A DNA stretch of 44,407 nt from Microbacterium sp. (lineage in GTDB: Bacteria; Actinomycetota; Actinomycetes; Actinomycetales; Microbacteriaceae), in NCBI GenBank assembly GCA_003248655.1, contig QFPM01000022.1:1-44407 (forward strand), written 5' to 3'. Both the position numbers and the translations under genes were made by a program. The notes beneath the pieces were generated by a model. It did no database searches and had not been told where the DNA came from. It saw only the letters and a program-made list of their open reading frames with translations. Shown here one piece after another: positions 14,273-22,969 of this stretch; position 1 is the first letter of the stretch, and each line of letters starts with the position of its first letter.

Positions 14273-16815
14273 GGTGTCTCCTGGGGTGTGTGGTCGGTGG
14301 TGCCCCGCACGGTGTCGCCGGGGAGGAGGTGCGCAGAGCCGGAGGCGTGATGCCCCCGCAGGACGAGTCGGTCGAGGTCGAGTCGCCCGCCGAGGAGCGT
14401 GAGCGCGATCTCGTCGCCGGTGATCGCGGCGGTGCCCCATCCGTCGCCGGTCGTGAAGAGGAAGGTGCCATCGGATGCCGGGTCGAACGACAGCTCGCGC
14501 GTCGCACCGTCCCACTGCGCTCCGCTGAAGGCGAGGAGAAGCCCCCACGACGCCAGCGAGCGGGCGTAGTGGTTGCCACACTCGATCTCGTTCCACGGGC
14601 TGCGCGCGCCACCGTCGTACCGCGCGCGAAGCACCCGTTCGACGTGCAGTGCCTCGTCGCGAAGACCCGCGAAGGCCAGGGTCGTCGCGACCTGGTGCTC
14701 GACGCCGGTCCACACCTCGTCTGAGTAGACGAACGGGATGACGGGGCGCCCGCCGCGCGGCCAGGATGCCAGGAGCAGACCGCCCTCGTCGTTCAGCGCG
14801 TACACGCGCTGCGTGCTCTCGTGCGTCGTGAGGTCCTCGCGCAGGTTGTGGCGCACGATCGCGACCAGCGCGCTGCGCAGATGTTCGCGCGGCAGCAGAT
14901 CGCCGAGCCCGCCGAGGTAGGCGTGGAACTGTCCGAGCAGCTGGTCGGACAGCACGCCCTCGCCGTACTGGTACCGATGCGCATCGACGTCGTCGATGAC
15001 CTGCCGGTAGTACTCGCCGTTGTAGAGCAGGCGGTCCATCGCCTCGGCTACGGTGTCGGCGCGCGCGCGCCAGTCGGCGGCGAGCGCGGCGTCGCCGAGG
15101 TGCTCCGCCATCCGGATGCCCGCGCGCAGCGCCGCGAGGAACATCGAGTTCGCGAGCGGATCGATGCCGTGGAACTCGATGTCGTACGTGTTGTGCAGCT
15201 CACCGTCGATGAGTCCGTCGCCGTCGCGATCCCACTCGCGGATCGCGTGCGCGAGCGTGCGCACGGCTGCGGGCCAGAGCTCCCGCAGGAAGGCGTCGTC
15301 GCCGGAGAATCGCCACTCACGGTGGAGGCGGAGGAACGTCCCGAGCTGCCCGTCGACGGCGGGGGTCATGAACCACGCCGGTGCGTCGAACACCCGGTTC
15401 GAGCGGAACTTCTGCGCCCCGTCGTCGTCGGTCTCGAGCAGGAACTCGACCCGCCGAGCCGATCGCTCGAGCTCGGGGAAGAGCCACGCCACCGTCTGCG
15501 CGTACGACCAGACGTGGGTGCACGTGCCTTCGCACGACCCGCCGCGATCGAAGGACCCTTCCCACGCAAGGAAGACCGGGCCCTCGCCGAGGGCGGGGTT
15601 CGGCGTCTCGACGACGAAGCACGTGGTCGAGCGCGCGGCGGCGATGTTCGCGCCGACGGCATCCGCGACGACGGGGTCGAGGCCGCCGCCGTAGAGCGCG
15701 TCGACGAACGCGGTCGTCGACGCCTCGAGCTGCGGGAGGCGCGTGTGCAGATCGGCGGCGGCGGCCCAGGCGTCCGGCCACAGCGTCGCATAACGGTTGC
15801 GCACCACCTCGCCGCCGTGCGGGTCGTCGAAGATGATGTGGCCGAGCCAGCCGCGGTGACGGTTCGGGAAGCTCCACGAGAGCACGAACTCGAACGTGCG
15901 CGTCTCACCCGGCGCGAGCTCGTGCACGATGCCGAGGGATCCGGTCCGCAGCCTCGGGAGCTTCTCGAAGAGCTGCTCCTCGGTGAGCTCGCCGCCGGTG
16001 TCGGAGTCGGCGAAGAGCCCACGCGGACGATCTTCGAGGGTGGCGCGCGGCTCGGGTGCGAGCAGTCCGTCGTCGCTGAAGTCGGTCCAGAACAGTCGCG
16101 CACCGTCGGGCCAGAAACCGACCGCCCACTGCGGCTTGACCGTCGTCGAGGGGTCGGTCGTCGTGAGTGACATCGTGCCGTAGCCGAAGTCGTCGCTCGG
16201 AAGCGCGACGCCGAAATGGAGCCCGCGCACGTCGCCCTCGTCGCGCCAGGCGACCGTCTGCGCCGCGCGCATGCCGAACGGACCTTCGCCGCGGCCCGCA
16301 GTGTGCGTGAGGGATCCCGCGATCGTCACGGCGACGGGAACGTCGGCCGGGTTTGTCACCGAATAGCGCAGGACGGCGGCGGGGATGCCGGAGGCATCGG
16401 CATCGAGGGGCACGAGCGGGGTGAACGCCCGTAGCGACACCTGCACGGGCAGCACGTCGTCGAAGAAGTCGATGTCGACGACCGGGTACTCGCCGTGCAT
16501 CGTCGCGCCCGCGAGGCGCGGAAGACCCGCGAGCCGGTCGAAAGCGTACCCCGCGTCCCAGTCGTGGCGCCCGGTCATCCGCGCTTCGAGCACGCGGGCG
16601 ACAGCCGCCCCACCGGCCGGCTTCGCGTGGATCGCGAAGAACGAGTACGGGTTGATGCGGCCTTTGTCGGGCAGGTTCTCGAGCTCCCAGTCGCGCAGTT
16701 CGCCGCGGGCGCCCAGCGACACGTTGCCCGTGCCGATTCCGCCGAGCGGGAAGGCAGCGCGTTCGGCGGTGTGCGGGATCCCGCGCGCACGGCGGGGGCT
16801 GTTCGCGGCGCTCAC
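14269..16815 (-). CDS. GH116 glycoside hydrolase (candidate exo-beta-D-arabinofuranosidase)
   Basis: The protein has 848 residues from GTG 16815, which overlaps the kinase stop as GTGA; a longer frame to 16956 lies inside the kinase gene. The N-terminal beta-sandwich begins AAFPLGGIGTGNVSLGARGE, the GBA2/GH116 hallmark. The C-terminal (alpha/alpha)6 barrel has GGSCEGTCTHVWSYAQTVAW (probable nucleophile Glu near residue 430) and HNTYDIEFHGIDPLANSMFL (probable acid/base Asp near 545). The family includes beta-glucosidases, beta-xylosidases and, as reported from Microbacterium, an exo-beta-D-arabinofuranosidase acting with GH172 and GH183. No signal peptide is present, so it should act inside the cell on imported oligosaccharides. 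The exact sugar is inferred from context. Confidence 0.85.
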   Translation of the reverse strand: MSAANSPRRARGIPHTAERAAFPLGGIGTGNVSLGARGELRDWELENLPDKGRINPYSFFAIHAKPAGGAAVARVLEARMTGRHDWDAGYAFDRLAGLPRLAGATMHGEYPVVDIDFFDDVLPVQVSLRAFTPLVPLDADASGIPAAVLRYSVTNPADVPVAVTIAGSLTHTAGRGEGPFGMRAAQTVAWRDEGDVRGLHFGVALPSDDFGYGTMSLTTTDPSTTVKPQWAVGFWPDGARLFWTDFSDDGLLAPEPRATLEDRPRGLFADSDTGGELTEEQLFEKLPRLRTGSLGIVHELAPGETRTFEFVLSWSFPNRHRGWLGHIIFDDPHGGEVVRNRYATLWPDAWAAAADLHTRLPQLEASTTAFVDALYGGGLDPVVADAVGANIAAARSTTCFVVETPNPALGEGPVFLAWEGSFDRGGSCEGTCTHVWSYAQTVAWLFPELERSARRVEFLLETDDDGAQKFRSNRVFDAPAWFMTPAVDGQLGTFLRLHREWRFSGDDAFLRELWPAAVRTLAHAIREWDRDGDGLIDGELHNTYDIEFHGIDPLANSMFLAALRAGIRMAEHLGDAALAADWRARADTVAEAMDRLLYNGEYYRQVIDDVDAHRYQYGEGVLSDQLLGQFHAYLGGLGDLLPREHLRSALVAIVRHNLREDLTTHESTQRVYALNDEGGLLLASWPRGGRPVIPFVYSDEVWTGVEHQVATTLAFAGLRDEALHVERVLRARYDGGARSPWNEIECGNHYARSLASWGLLLAFSGAQWDGATRELSFDPASDGTFLFTTGDGWGTAAITGDEIALTLLGGRLDLDRLVLRGHHASGSAHLLPGDTVRGTTDHTPQETP

Positions 16816-18299
16816 GAGGCCTCCCGCTGCCTGTCCGCGAGCTCGTGCGCGAGCTGCCGCGTGCTCGCGTAGAGGCCGAGGTACTGCGCGAACAGCTCGT
16901 CGTAGAACGCGGTCGTCTCCGCGCGCGGCTCGATGCGGCGGACGACCGGATTCCACACGTCGATGCGTGCCGCGCCGAGCACGGTGGATGCCGCGAGGAA
17001 CGCAGCCCCGTAGCTCGCGCCGATCGTGGTCGAGGGGACTTCCTGGACGAGACCCGTCACATCCGACACGATCTGCAGCCAGAGGTCACCCTGCGTGCCC
17101 CCACCGACCGCGACGATACGGCGGATGTCGGCGCCCGCCGCCCGCATGGTCTCGACGTTGTGACGCACCCCCATGGCGGTGGCCTCGAGCGCCGCCCGAT
17201 ACAGGTGTCCGCGCGTGTGCGAGAGCGTGAGCCCCGCAACGACGCCGCGCGCGTCGGGGTCGAGGATCGGCGTGCGCTCGCCCGCGAAGTACGGAAGCAT
17301 GACGAGTCCGTCGGCGCCCGGACCGGCATCCTGCGCTTCGGCGAGAAGCGTCGGGTAGTCGGCACCGGTCAGGTCTTTCAGCCACGCCGTCAGCGCGCCC
17401 GAGGTCGCGAGGCCGCCAGCGAGGTTCCGCGTTCCGGGGAAGGCCCCGACGGTCGTCCACATCGAGGGCGTGCGTAGCGTCTCGTCGCCCGTCGCGACGA
17501 GGAACATCGTCGTGCCGTACATCAGCATGAGGTCGCCGACCTCGTGGGCGCCGACGCTCACCGCCTCCGACCACGCGTCGATCGTTCCGGTGATGACGGG
17601 CGTCCCGGCGGGGATGCCGGTCTCGGCAGCCGCGTCGGCGGTCACCGCGCCGGCGACATCGCCCGCCCAGGCCAGTTGGGGCTGTTCGATCCCGGGGGCG
17701 TACCGTGCCCAGAGGTCGTCGTCCCAAGCCTCGCGCTCGACGTCGTAGAGGGGGCTCATCTGACTGGCGGACTGGTGGTCGAGCGTGTACGCGCCGGTCA
17801 GGTGACGCCCGAGCCACGAGGCCGGCATGAACAGACGACGCGCACGGGCGTACGCGTCGGGCTCCTCGTCGGCGATCCATACGACCTTGGGTCCGCCCGC
17901 CTGAGACGTGAGGCGCGAGCCGCCGATGCGGACGACCTCGTCCTCGCCGAGTTCGGCGGTCATGCGCGCCCCCTGCTCAGTGGCGCGCGTGTCGACGCCG
18001 TAGAGGATGGCGGGGCGGACGGGCCGGTCGCCTTCGTCGGCGAGCAGGACGCACGGTCCCATCCCGCTCACCCCGACCGCGGTGACCGCGGCATCCGGCA
18101 CCGCGGAGAGCAGCTCACGCGAGAGAGCGACGAACTCGGACCACCACACGTCGGCATCCATCTCGACCCATCCACTGTGGGGACGGGAGACCTCGTGAGC
18201 CCGGGTCGCGGTGGCCAGGATGGCCCCGTCGTCGGCGACGAGCACGCCTTTCGTACTCGACGTGCCTACGTCGACGCCGAGCGTGGCTCGCACAGTCAT
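16812..18299 (-). CDS. FGGY-family carbohydrate kinase (candidate D-ribulokinase)
   Basis: This 495-residue kinase begins MTVRATLGVDVGTSSTKGVL, the phosphate-1 motif of the hexokinase/actin fold. VGVSGMGPCVLLAD and ILYGVDTRATEQG lead to VITGTIDAWSEAVSVGA (catalytic Asp in GTIDAW). The second FGGY signature appears as GVRHNVETMRAAGADIRRIV, followed by the adenosine loop VGGGTQGDLWLQIVSDVTG. Family members phosphorylate xylulose, fuculose, ribulose or erythritol. As first gene of an operon with a FucI-like isomerase and D-arabinan hydrolases, D-ribulose is the likely substrate, giving D-ribulose 5-phosphate. The AGGAGG-like site precedes ATG 18299, and a perfect LacI-type operator lies 41 bases upstream. 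Confidence 0.85.
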   Translation of the reverse strand: MTVRATLGVDVGTSSTKGVLVADDGAILATATRAHEVSRPHSGWVEMDADVWWSEFVALSRELLSAVPDAAVTAVGVSGMGPCVLLADEGDRPVRPAILYGVDTRATEQGARMTAELGEDEVVRIGGSRLTSQAGGPKVVWIADEEPDAYARARRLFMPASWLGRHLTGAYTLDHQSASQMSPLYDVEREAWDDDLWARYAPGIEQPQLAWAGDVAGAVTADAAAETGIPAGTPVITGTIDAWSEAVSVGAHEVGDLMLMYGTTMFLVATGDETLRTPSMWTTVGAFPGTRNLAGGLATSGALTAWLKDLTGADYPTLLAEAQDAGPGADGLVMLPYFAGERTPILDPDARGVVAGLTLSHTRGHLYRAALEATAMGVRHNVETMRAAGADIRRIVAVGGGTQGDLWLQIVSDVTGLVQEVPSTTIGASYGAAFLAASTVLGAARIDVWNPVVRRIEPRAETTAFYDELFAQYLGLYASTRQLAHELADRQREAS

Positions 18300-18330
18300 G
18301 CGTCCTCCTTGATCGCGACCGAACGCGACA

Positions 18331-18359
18331 ACTCTAGACGAAATCGATTTCACGAGCAA
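18331..18359 (-). promoter_or_regulatory. Promoter of the kinase-GH116-isomerase-rbsD operon
   Basis: Read on the minus strand: TTGCTC (18354-18359), a 17-base spacer, then TAGAGT (18331-18336). The operator GAAATCGATTTC fills the spacer, so repressor binding would exclude RNA polymerase. Confidence 0.65.
18340..18351. promoter_or_regulatory. LacI-type operator, kinase operon
   Basis: GAAATCGATTTC is a perfect 12-base palindrome with the central CG typical of LacI-family sites. It lies 3 bases upstream of the -10 box, the same offset as at the sugar-binding protein operon. Confidence 0.8.
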
Positions 18360-18408
18360 CAGACGACATCGGCGCGACCGGTGAAACCGTCGTGAAACGG
18401 CTCTCGCG

Positions 18409-19395
18409 TCAGCGGGTGGGCACGCGCGCGGGCTGGACTTCGTTGCGCAGCACGATCGTGCGCGCCGGCTGGTCGTCGCCGGCAATGCGCTCGAGCAGCA
18501 TCTTGGCCGCGGTGACACCCATGTGCCGCGCAGGCAGCCGCACGACGGTGACCGCGGAGGGCGAGAGCGTCGTGAACGGCAGGGAGCCGACGACCGCGAC
18601 CCCGAAGGTAGGCGGCGTCAGCCCGTGCTCGGTGAGCACCTGGATCGCCCCGACGCCCAGCAGGTTGTTGGCGGCGACGACGGCATCCGGAGGCTCGGGC
18701 AGAGCGAGCAGCTCTTCCATGACATCACGCCCGCCGTCGACCCGGAACGTCGTGTAACGCAGAAGCTCTTCCACGTCGGCGCCGGGGAAGTTCCGCAGGA
18801 TGACCGAGCGCCAGCCCTGCGCGCGCTCCTGCGCGGTCTCGATCTCCTGCGGGCCGGTGATGCAGGCGATCCGGCGGTAGCCGGCCTGGACGAGGTTCTC
18901 GGTCGCCGCCTGCCCCGCCGGGCGATTCGACATCATGACGCCGTCGATGTCGTAGCCGGTTCCGCGGTCGACGGCGACGACGGGCCGCCCGGTCGCGAGC
19001 AGCAGGTCGAGGTTCGTGTGGTCGCTCGAGGCCGCCAGGATGACCCCCGCCATGTGCTCGGAGATCGCGATCTGCAGGTAGGTCGCCTCCTTGTCGAGCT
19101 GGGAGTCGGAGTTGCACAGCACGACGGAGTAGCCCGCCTCGCTCGCGACATCCTCGACACCGCGCGCCATCTCGGTGAAGTAGGGGTTCTCGATGTCGGG
19201 GATGACGAGGGCGATGACCTCGGATTCCTGCTTGCGCAGCGTTCGCGCCGTGCGGTTGGGGGTGAAGCTCAGCTCGGCTGCGGCCGCGCGCACCGCCGCG
19301 GCGCGCTCGGTCGACACACCCATGCCGTTGAACACGCGGGAGACCGTGGCGGGCGAGACGCCCGCCAGTTTCGCGACCTCGTAGATCGTCGCCAT
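18409..19395 (-). CDS. LacI-family transcriptional regulator of the D-arabinan locus
   Basis: The protein has 328 residues from ATG 19395; the frame further upstream is a shadow. The N-terminal HTH, MATIYEVAKLAGVSPATVSR, is followed by the hinge helix region NRTARTLRKQES. The periplasmic-binding-like sensor domain runs from VIALVIPDIENPYFTEMARG through DGVMMSNRPAGQAATENLV and VVAANNLLGVGAIQVLTEHG. Recognition residues Ser-Pro-Ala-Thr-Val-Ser-Arg are those of regulators that bind A/T-rich palindromes with a central CG. It sits between two divergent operons that both carry such an operator. The effector is probably a D-arabinose-derived sugar, which is inference. Confidence 0.92.
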   Translation of the reverse strand: MATIYEVAKLAGVSPATVSRVFNGMGVSTERAAAVRAAAAELSFTPNRTARTLRKQESEVIALVIPDIENPYFTEMARGVEDVASEAGYSVVLCNSDSQLDKEATYLQIAISEHMAGVILAASSDHTNLDLLLATGRPVVAVDRGTGYDIDGVMMSNRPAGQAATENLVQAGYRRIACITGPQEIETAQERAQGWRSVILRNFPGADVEELLRYTTFRVDGGRDVMEELLALPEPPDAVVAANNLLGVGAIQVLTEHGLTPPTFGVAVVGSLPFTTLSPSAVTVVRLPARHMGVTAAKMLLERIAGDDQPARTIVLRNEVQPARVPTR

Positions 19396-19445
19396 TGGTC
19401 TCCTTTCGCGCGGTGTGCGCGATGACGTCGGTGCGCCGGCGCGCG

Positions 19446-19475
19446 TTGACATCTTTCGTGATGCCACCATACAGT
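19446..19475 (+). promoter_or_regulatory. Probable promoter of the GH172 operon
   Basis: TTGACA (19446-19451), an 18-base spacer and TACAGT (19470-19475) match vegetative sigma-factor boxes. The operator at 19491-19502 starts 16 bases after the -10 box, just beyond the expected transcription start. Confidence 0.6.
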
Positions 19476-19490
19476 GAGGACAGCGGTGGT

Positions 19491-19502
19491 GAAATCGATT
19501 CC
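19491..19502. promoter_or_regulatory. LacI-type operator, GH172 operon
   Basis: GAAATCGATTCC differs from the perfect site by one base. The wider sequence GGTGGTGAAATCGATTCCACC adds extra symmetric bases. It lies between the GH172 promoter and start codon. Confidence 0.75.
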
Positions 19503-19544
19503 ACCGACGAATAGATCGCATCCGACCACGAGGAAGTATCCGCG

Positions 19545-20687
19545 ATGCCCGCACCCGTCCCCTCGCCCGACCTCTCGTCGATCGCTTCGCTGCGCCCCGG
19601 CATCCAGACACGATCCATCTCGCCGGAGAACTTCGACGGCGCCGTCGGCGGCGGCGGACGGGCAACCGAGGGCACCGGAGCCTCGTGTGCGCGCGACCTG
19701 GGGCCGGGCTGGAAGATCTCGCCCTCGGTCGACGTGAAAGCGGGTGAGACGTTCGAGCTCGCGAACATCGCGGGCGCCGGCAAGATCACGCACATCTGGA
19801 TCACGACGCACACCGACAACTGGCGCACGCTCCTGCTGCGCGCCTACTGGGACGGCTCGGACGAGCCCGCCGTCGAGGTCCCCTACGGCGACTTCTTCTG
19901 CAATGGATGGGGCGTGTTCGCACAGGTGAACTCCCAGGCGATCGCCGCCAACCCGCACGGCGGGTTCAACTCCTACTGGCCGATGCCGTTCCGTGACGGC
20001 GCGCGCCTGACCATCGAGAACACCTCCGTCGTCGACGTGCGCATCTACTACCAGGTGACCTACGAGATCGGCGGCGACTACACGGGCGACGGATACTTCC
20101 ACGCGCAGTGGCGGCGCTCCAACCCGCTCGATGAGCTCGTGCCGCACACGATCCTCGAGGGGATCGAAGGCGCCGGCCAGTACGTCGGCACCTACATCGC
20201 GTGGGGAGTGAACTCCAACGGATGGTGGGGCGAGGGCGAGATCAAGTTCTACCTCGACGGCGACACCGACTACCCCACCATCTGCGGCACCGGCACGGAG
20301 GACTACTTCGGCGGTGCGTGGAACTTCGACATCCCCGGGCAGGGCTACACCGCGTTCTCGACGCCGTACCTCGGGATGCCGCAGGTCATCCGCCCCGACG
20401 GCCTCTACGACTCGCAGCAGCGCTTCGGCATGTACCGCTGGCACCTGCTCGACCCCATCCACTTCGCGACGGGGCTGCCGAAGGTCGATATCCAGGCGCT
20501 CGGATGGCGCAGCGGCTGGCGCTACCTGCCGCTGCGCGACGACATCGCCTCGACCGCGCTGTTCTACCTCGACCGCCCGACGGCGCGGCGCCCGAAGACC
20601 CCGAGCGCCGACGACCTGGAGGTCCACCTAGGAACCGCTCCGGTTCCCGACATCGGCTCGACGCCTCCGCGCGCGCCGCAGGACTGA
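19545..20687 (+). CDS. GH172 (DUF2961) glycoside hydrolase, candidate exo-alpha-D-arabinofuranosidase
   Basis: The protein has 380 residues with the complete DUF2961 double jelly-roll pattern: ITHIWITTHTDNWRTLLLRA, AVEVPYGDFFCNG, FNSYWPMPFRDGARLTIEN, YFHAQWRRSNP and WGEGEIKFYLDGD. The last contains Glu230 and Glu232; GTGTEDYFGGAWNF contains Glu252. The 20-22 residue spacing resembles the catalytic glutamate pair known in GH172. Family members act on fructofuranosides and D-arabinofuranosides, and a Microbacterium member is reported as an exo-alpha-D-arabinofuranosidase. There is no signal peptide, so it is cytoplasmic. It is first in an operon with a GH183-like lipoprotein gene starting two bases after its stop. 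Confidence 0.92.
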   Translation: MPAPVPSPDLSSIASLRPGIQTRSISPENFDGAVGGGGRATEGTGASCARDLGPGWKISPSVDVKAGETFELANIAGAGKITHIWITTHTDNWRTLLLRAYWDGSDEPAVEVPYGDFFCNGWGVFAQVNSQAIAANPHGGFNSYWPMPFRDGARLTIENTSVVDVRIYYQVTYEIGGDYTGDGYFHAQWRRSNPLDELVPHTILEGIEGAGQYVGTYIAWGVNSNGWWGEGEIKFYLDGDTDYPTICGTGTEDYFGGAWNFDIPGQGYTAFSTPYLGMPQVIRPDGLYDSQQRFGMYRWHLLDPIHFATGLPKVDIQALGWRSGWRYLPLRDDIASTALFYLDRPTARRPKTPSADDLEVHLGTAPVPDIGSTPPRAPQD

Positions 20688-20688
20688 C

Positions 20689-21795
20689 GTGCGCCGCGGC
20701 CGCGCAGCGGCTGTCCTCGCGGCGAGCGCGGCGCTGCTGATCTCCGGGTGCTCAGCGGACGGTGCGCCGCACGGACAGCTCACGGCATCCGTCGCCGAGA
20801 AGAACACGGCGGTCGGCGTCTCGGACGGTGACCTGTGGCCCAGCTGCTGGTCTGATGACGACGCGCTCTACGCAGCCAACGGCGACGGCGCAGGATTCGG
20901 CTCGAAGACGAGCGACATCGTGATGAACCGCATCACGGGCACCCCGGCATCGGGCGACCTCGCCGGCGAAGCGCTCGCCTACGGCGATCAGCTCGGTCAG
21001 GTGTGGTCGGGAGGCGACTTCACGCGCAAGCCGACCGGAATGCTGTGCGTCGGCGGCATCCTCTATCTCGCCGTGCAAGACCTACGCCACGACTTCAACG
21101 CGGCCCCCGCGGCGACGATCGCCCGCAGCGACGACCACGGTGCGACCTGGATGTGGGATGCCAGGGCCCCGATGTTCTCGGGCGGCGTCTTCACGACCGT
21201 GTTCTTCCTCGACTACGGGAAGGATGCCGCCGACGCGCCCGACGCCGCCTACGCCTACGCGTACGGGCTCGACGGCAACTGGCGCGACTCGTTCGACGAC
21301 TCCGTCGCCGACCCCACCGAGCTCTTCCTCGCGCGCGTGCCGGTGGCATCCGTGCAGGACGCGTCGACGTGGGAGTACTACGCGGGTGAACCGGGCGACG
21401 ACGAGCCCACGTGGACGGACGACATCGCGCAAAAGCGTCCCGTGCTCATCGACGAGCGCCGCGCCCACGAGCTGAGCCTCGTCTCGCAGGGCGGCGTCAC
21501 CTACCTGCCGAAGCTCGACCGGTACGTCTACACGTCGTGGAGCGAGTACACCTTCGAGTTCCACCAGGCACCGGCACCGTGGGGGCCGTGGACGCCGTTG
21601 CTGTCCGAAGACTTCGGCGTCTACCCGTGGACCGACGCTCGGCACGGCGGGTATGCGACCACGCTGCCCTCGAAGTACCTCTCCGCCGACAACCGGACGG
21701 GATGGGTGCAGTCCAACGTCTGTCCCTGCGCCCCGGCCGGCATGACCTCGTACTGGTTCGGGCTGCGCGAACTGCAGCTGGAACCGAAGGGATGA
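20689..21795 (+). CDS. GH183-like lipoprotein, candidate endo-D-arabinanase 1
   Basis: This 368-residue protein starts at GTG 20689. The signal peptide ends in lipobox LISGC (lipidated Cys21), so it should be anchored outside the cell. The mature part is beta-rich and propeller-like: WPSCWSDDDALYAANGDGAG, SGGDFTRKPTGMLCVGGILY, AVQDLRHDFN, RSDDHGATWMW, VFTTVFFLDYGKD, YTSWSEYTFEFHQAPAPWGP, and late cysteines in QSNVCPCAPAG. Residue-level resemblance to DUF4185/GH183 is weaker than for the gene at 34520, but overall layout and context agree. GH183 enzymes are retaining endo-D-arabinofuranases acting on arabinogalactan and lipoarabinomannan. Another sialidase-like propeller hydrolase is possible. 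Confidence 0.75.
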   Translation: MRRGRAAAVLAASAALLISGCSADGAPHGQLTASVAEKNTAVGVSDGDLWPSCWSDDDALYAANGDGAGFGSKTSDIVMNRITGTPASGDLAGEALAYGDQLGQVWSGGDFTRKPTGMLCVGGILYLAVQDLRHDFNAAPAATIARSDDHGATWMWDARAPMFSGGVFTTVFFLDYGKDAADAPDAAYAYAYGLDGNWRDSFDDSVADPTELFLARVPVASVQDASTWEYYAGEPGDDEPTWTDDIAQKRPVLIDERRAHELSLVSQGGVTYLPKLDRYVYTSWSEYTFEFHQAPAPWGPWTPLLSEDFGVYPWTDARHGGYATTLPSKYLSADNRTGWVQSNVCPCAPAGMTSYWFGLRELQLEPKG

Positions 21796-22928
21796 CCATC
21801 GCCATGATCGATGTGCTCGTGGTGGGTGCCGGGTTCGGCCGGGATTTCCTGCACCTGTATCAGTCCCACCCCGCTGTCGGCGCCGTGGGTCTTGTCGAGC
21901 CCGACGCGCTCGTGCGCCGCGAGGTCGTCGATGCCTACGGGCTCGACGGCGAGTACGCGAGCCTCGACGACGCGCTCACAAGCGGACGGTGGGATGCCGT
22001 GCACCTCTTGTCGCCTGTCCGCTTCCACGTCGAGCAGACCCTGGCGGTGCTCGAAAGCGGACGATCGTGCGCGAGCGCGGTGCCGATGGCGACGAGCCTG
22101 GACGGGATCGCCCGGGTGCGGGACGCCACGGCATCCGCCGCCGGCTGCTACATGATGATGGAGACCGCGCTCTATCAGCGCGAGTACCTGCACGCCCTGC
22201 ACCTGCGCGACTCGGGCGCGCTCGGGCGGATCACGTACCTGAGCGGTGCGCACATGCAGGATCTGGACGGCTTTCCGCCGTATTGGATGGGTTACGCGCC
22301 GATGCAGTACGCGACCCACATCGTCGCGCCGATCCTGGGCCTCGCGAACGCCCACGCCGAGAGCGTCGCGTGTCTCGGATCGGGCGAGCTCCTTCCCTCG
22401 CACCGCGGTGACGGGTCGAACCCGTTCCCGCTCGAGACAGCCCTGTTCCAGCTGGACGGCGAGACGCCGCTGGCCGCACAGGTGACGCTGTCGTTCTTCG
22501 AGAACGCGCGGGCGTACACCGAAGGGTTCAACGTGTACGGCGACATGGGGGCGCTGGAGTGGCCGTCGGTCGAAGGCGAGCGGGCCGTCATCTACACGGC
22601 GGGCCCGCAGGACGGCGCCCGTCGCGGGCGCCCCATCTCGCGAGACGAGATCGACGTGCCCGACCGCGTCGACACGCTCCCGCCGGAGTTGCGGGCGTAC
22701 GTGCGACCGGGCGTGTATCAGCCGCCCGGGGATCGTCCGACGCTTCCGGTGCACGCGTGGCACGGCGGATCGCATCCGCACCTCGTGCGTGAGTTCGTCT
22801 CCGCGGTCACCGGCGGACGCGAGAGCGCGATCGGGGCTGCTCGGGCGGCATCCATCACCGCCCCCGGCATCGTTGCACATCACTCCGCCCTGCGCGGGGG
22901 TCGGATGCTCACGATCCCGCGCTTCTGA
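21792..22928 (+). CDS. Gfo/Idh/MocA-family oxidoreductase
   Basis: The protein has 378 residues. The ATG at 21792 overlaps the GH183-like stop as ATGA, so translation is coupled. The N-terminal Rossmann fold has VLVVGAGFGRDFLHLYQ, then DAVHLLSPVRFHVEQTLAVL. The usual E-K-P catalytic triplet is replaced by CASAVPMATSLDGIARV, and the C-terminal beta-sheet domain includes NVYGDMGALEWPSVEGE and RPTLPVHAWHGGSHPHLVRE. The family oxidises or reduces sugars, inositols and sugar acids with NAD(P). The missing Lys suggests a changed reaction or a non-redox role. In the D-arabinan operon it may act on a released sugar or lactone. Confidence 0.85.
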   Translation: MTIAMIDVLVVGAGFGRDFLHLYQSHPAVGAVGLVEPDALVRREVVDAYGLDGEYASLDDALTSGRWDAVHLLSPVRFHVEQTLAVLESGRSCASAVPMATSLDGIARVRDATASAAGCYMMMETALYQREYLHALHLRDSGALGRITYLSGAHMQDLDGFPPYWMGYAPMQYATHIVAPILGLANAHAESVACLGSGELLPSHRGDGSNPFPLETALFQLDGETPLAAQVTLSFFENARAYTEGFNVYGDMGALEWPSVEGERAVIYTAGPQDGARRGRPISRDEIDVPDRVDTLPPELRAYVRPGVYQPPGDRPTLPVHAWHGGSHPHLVREFVSAVTGGRESAIGAARAASITAPGIVAHHSALRGGRMLTIPRF

Positions 22929-22969
22929 GCGTGGCCGGTAGATTCGACACGGTCGAAGGGAGCGGTGAG

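Noticed and set aside
12269..14350. A 693-codon plus-strand frame over the isomerase
   Set aside because: It is an antisense shadow of a clear isomerase gene with proper start/stop overlaps.
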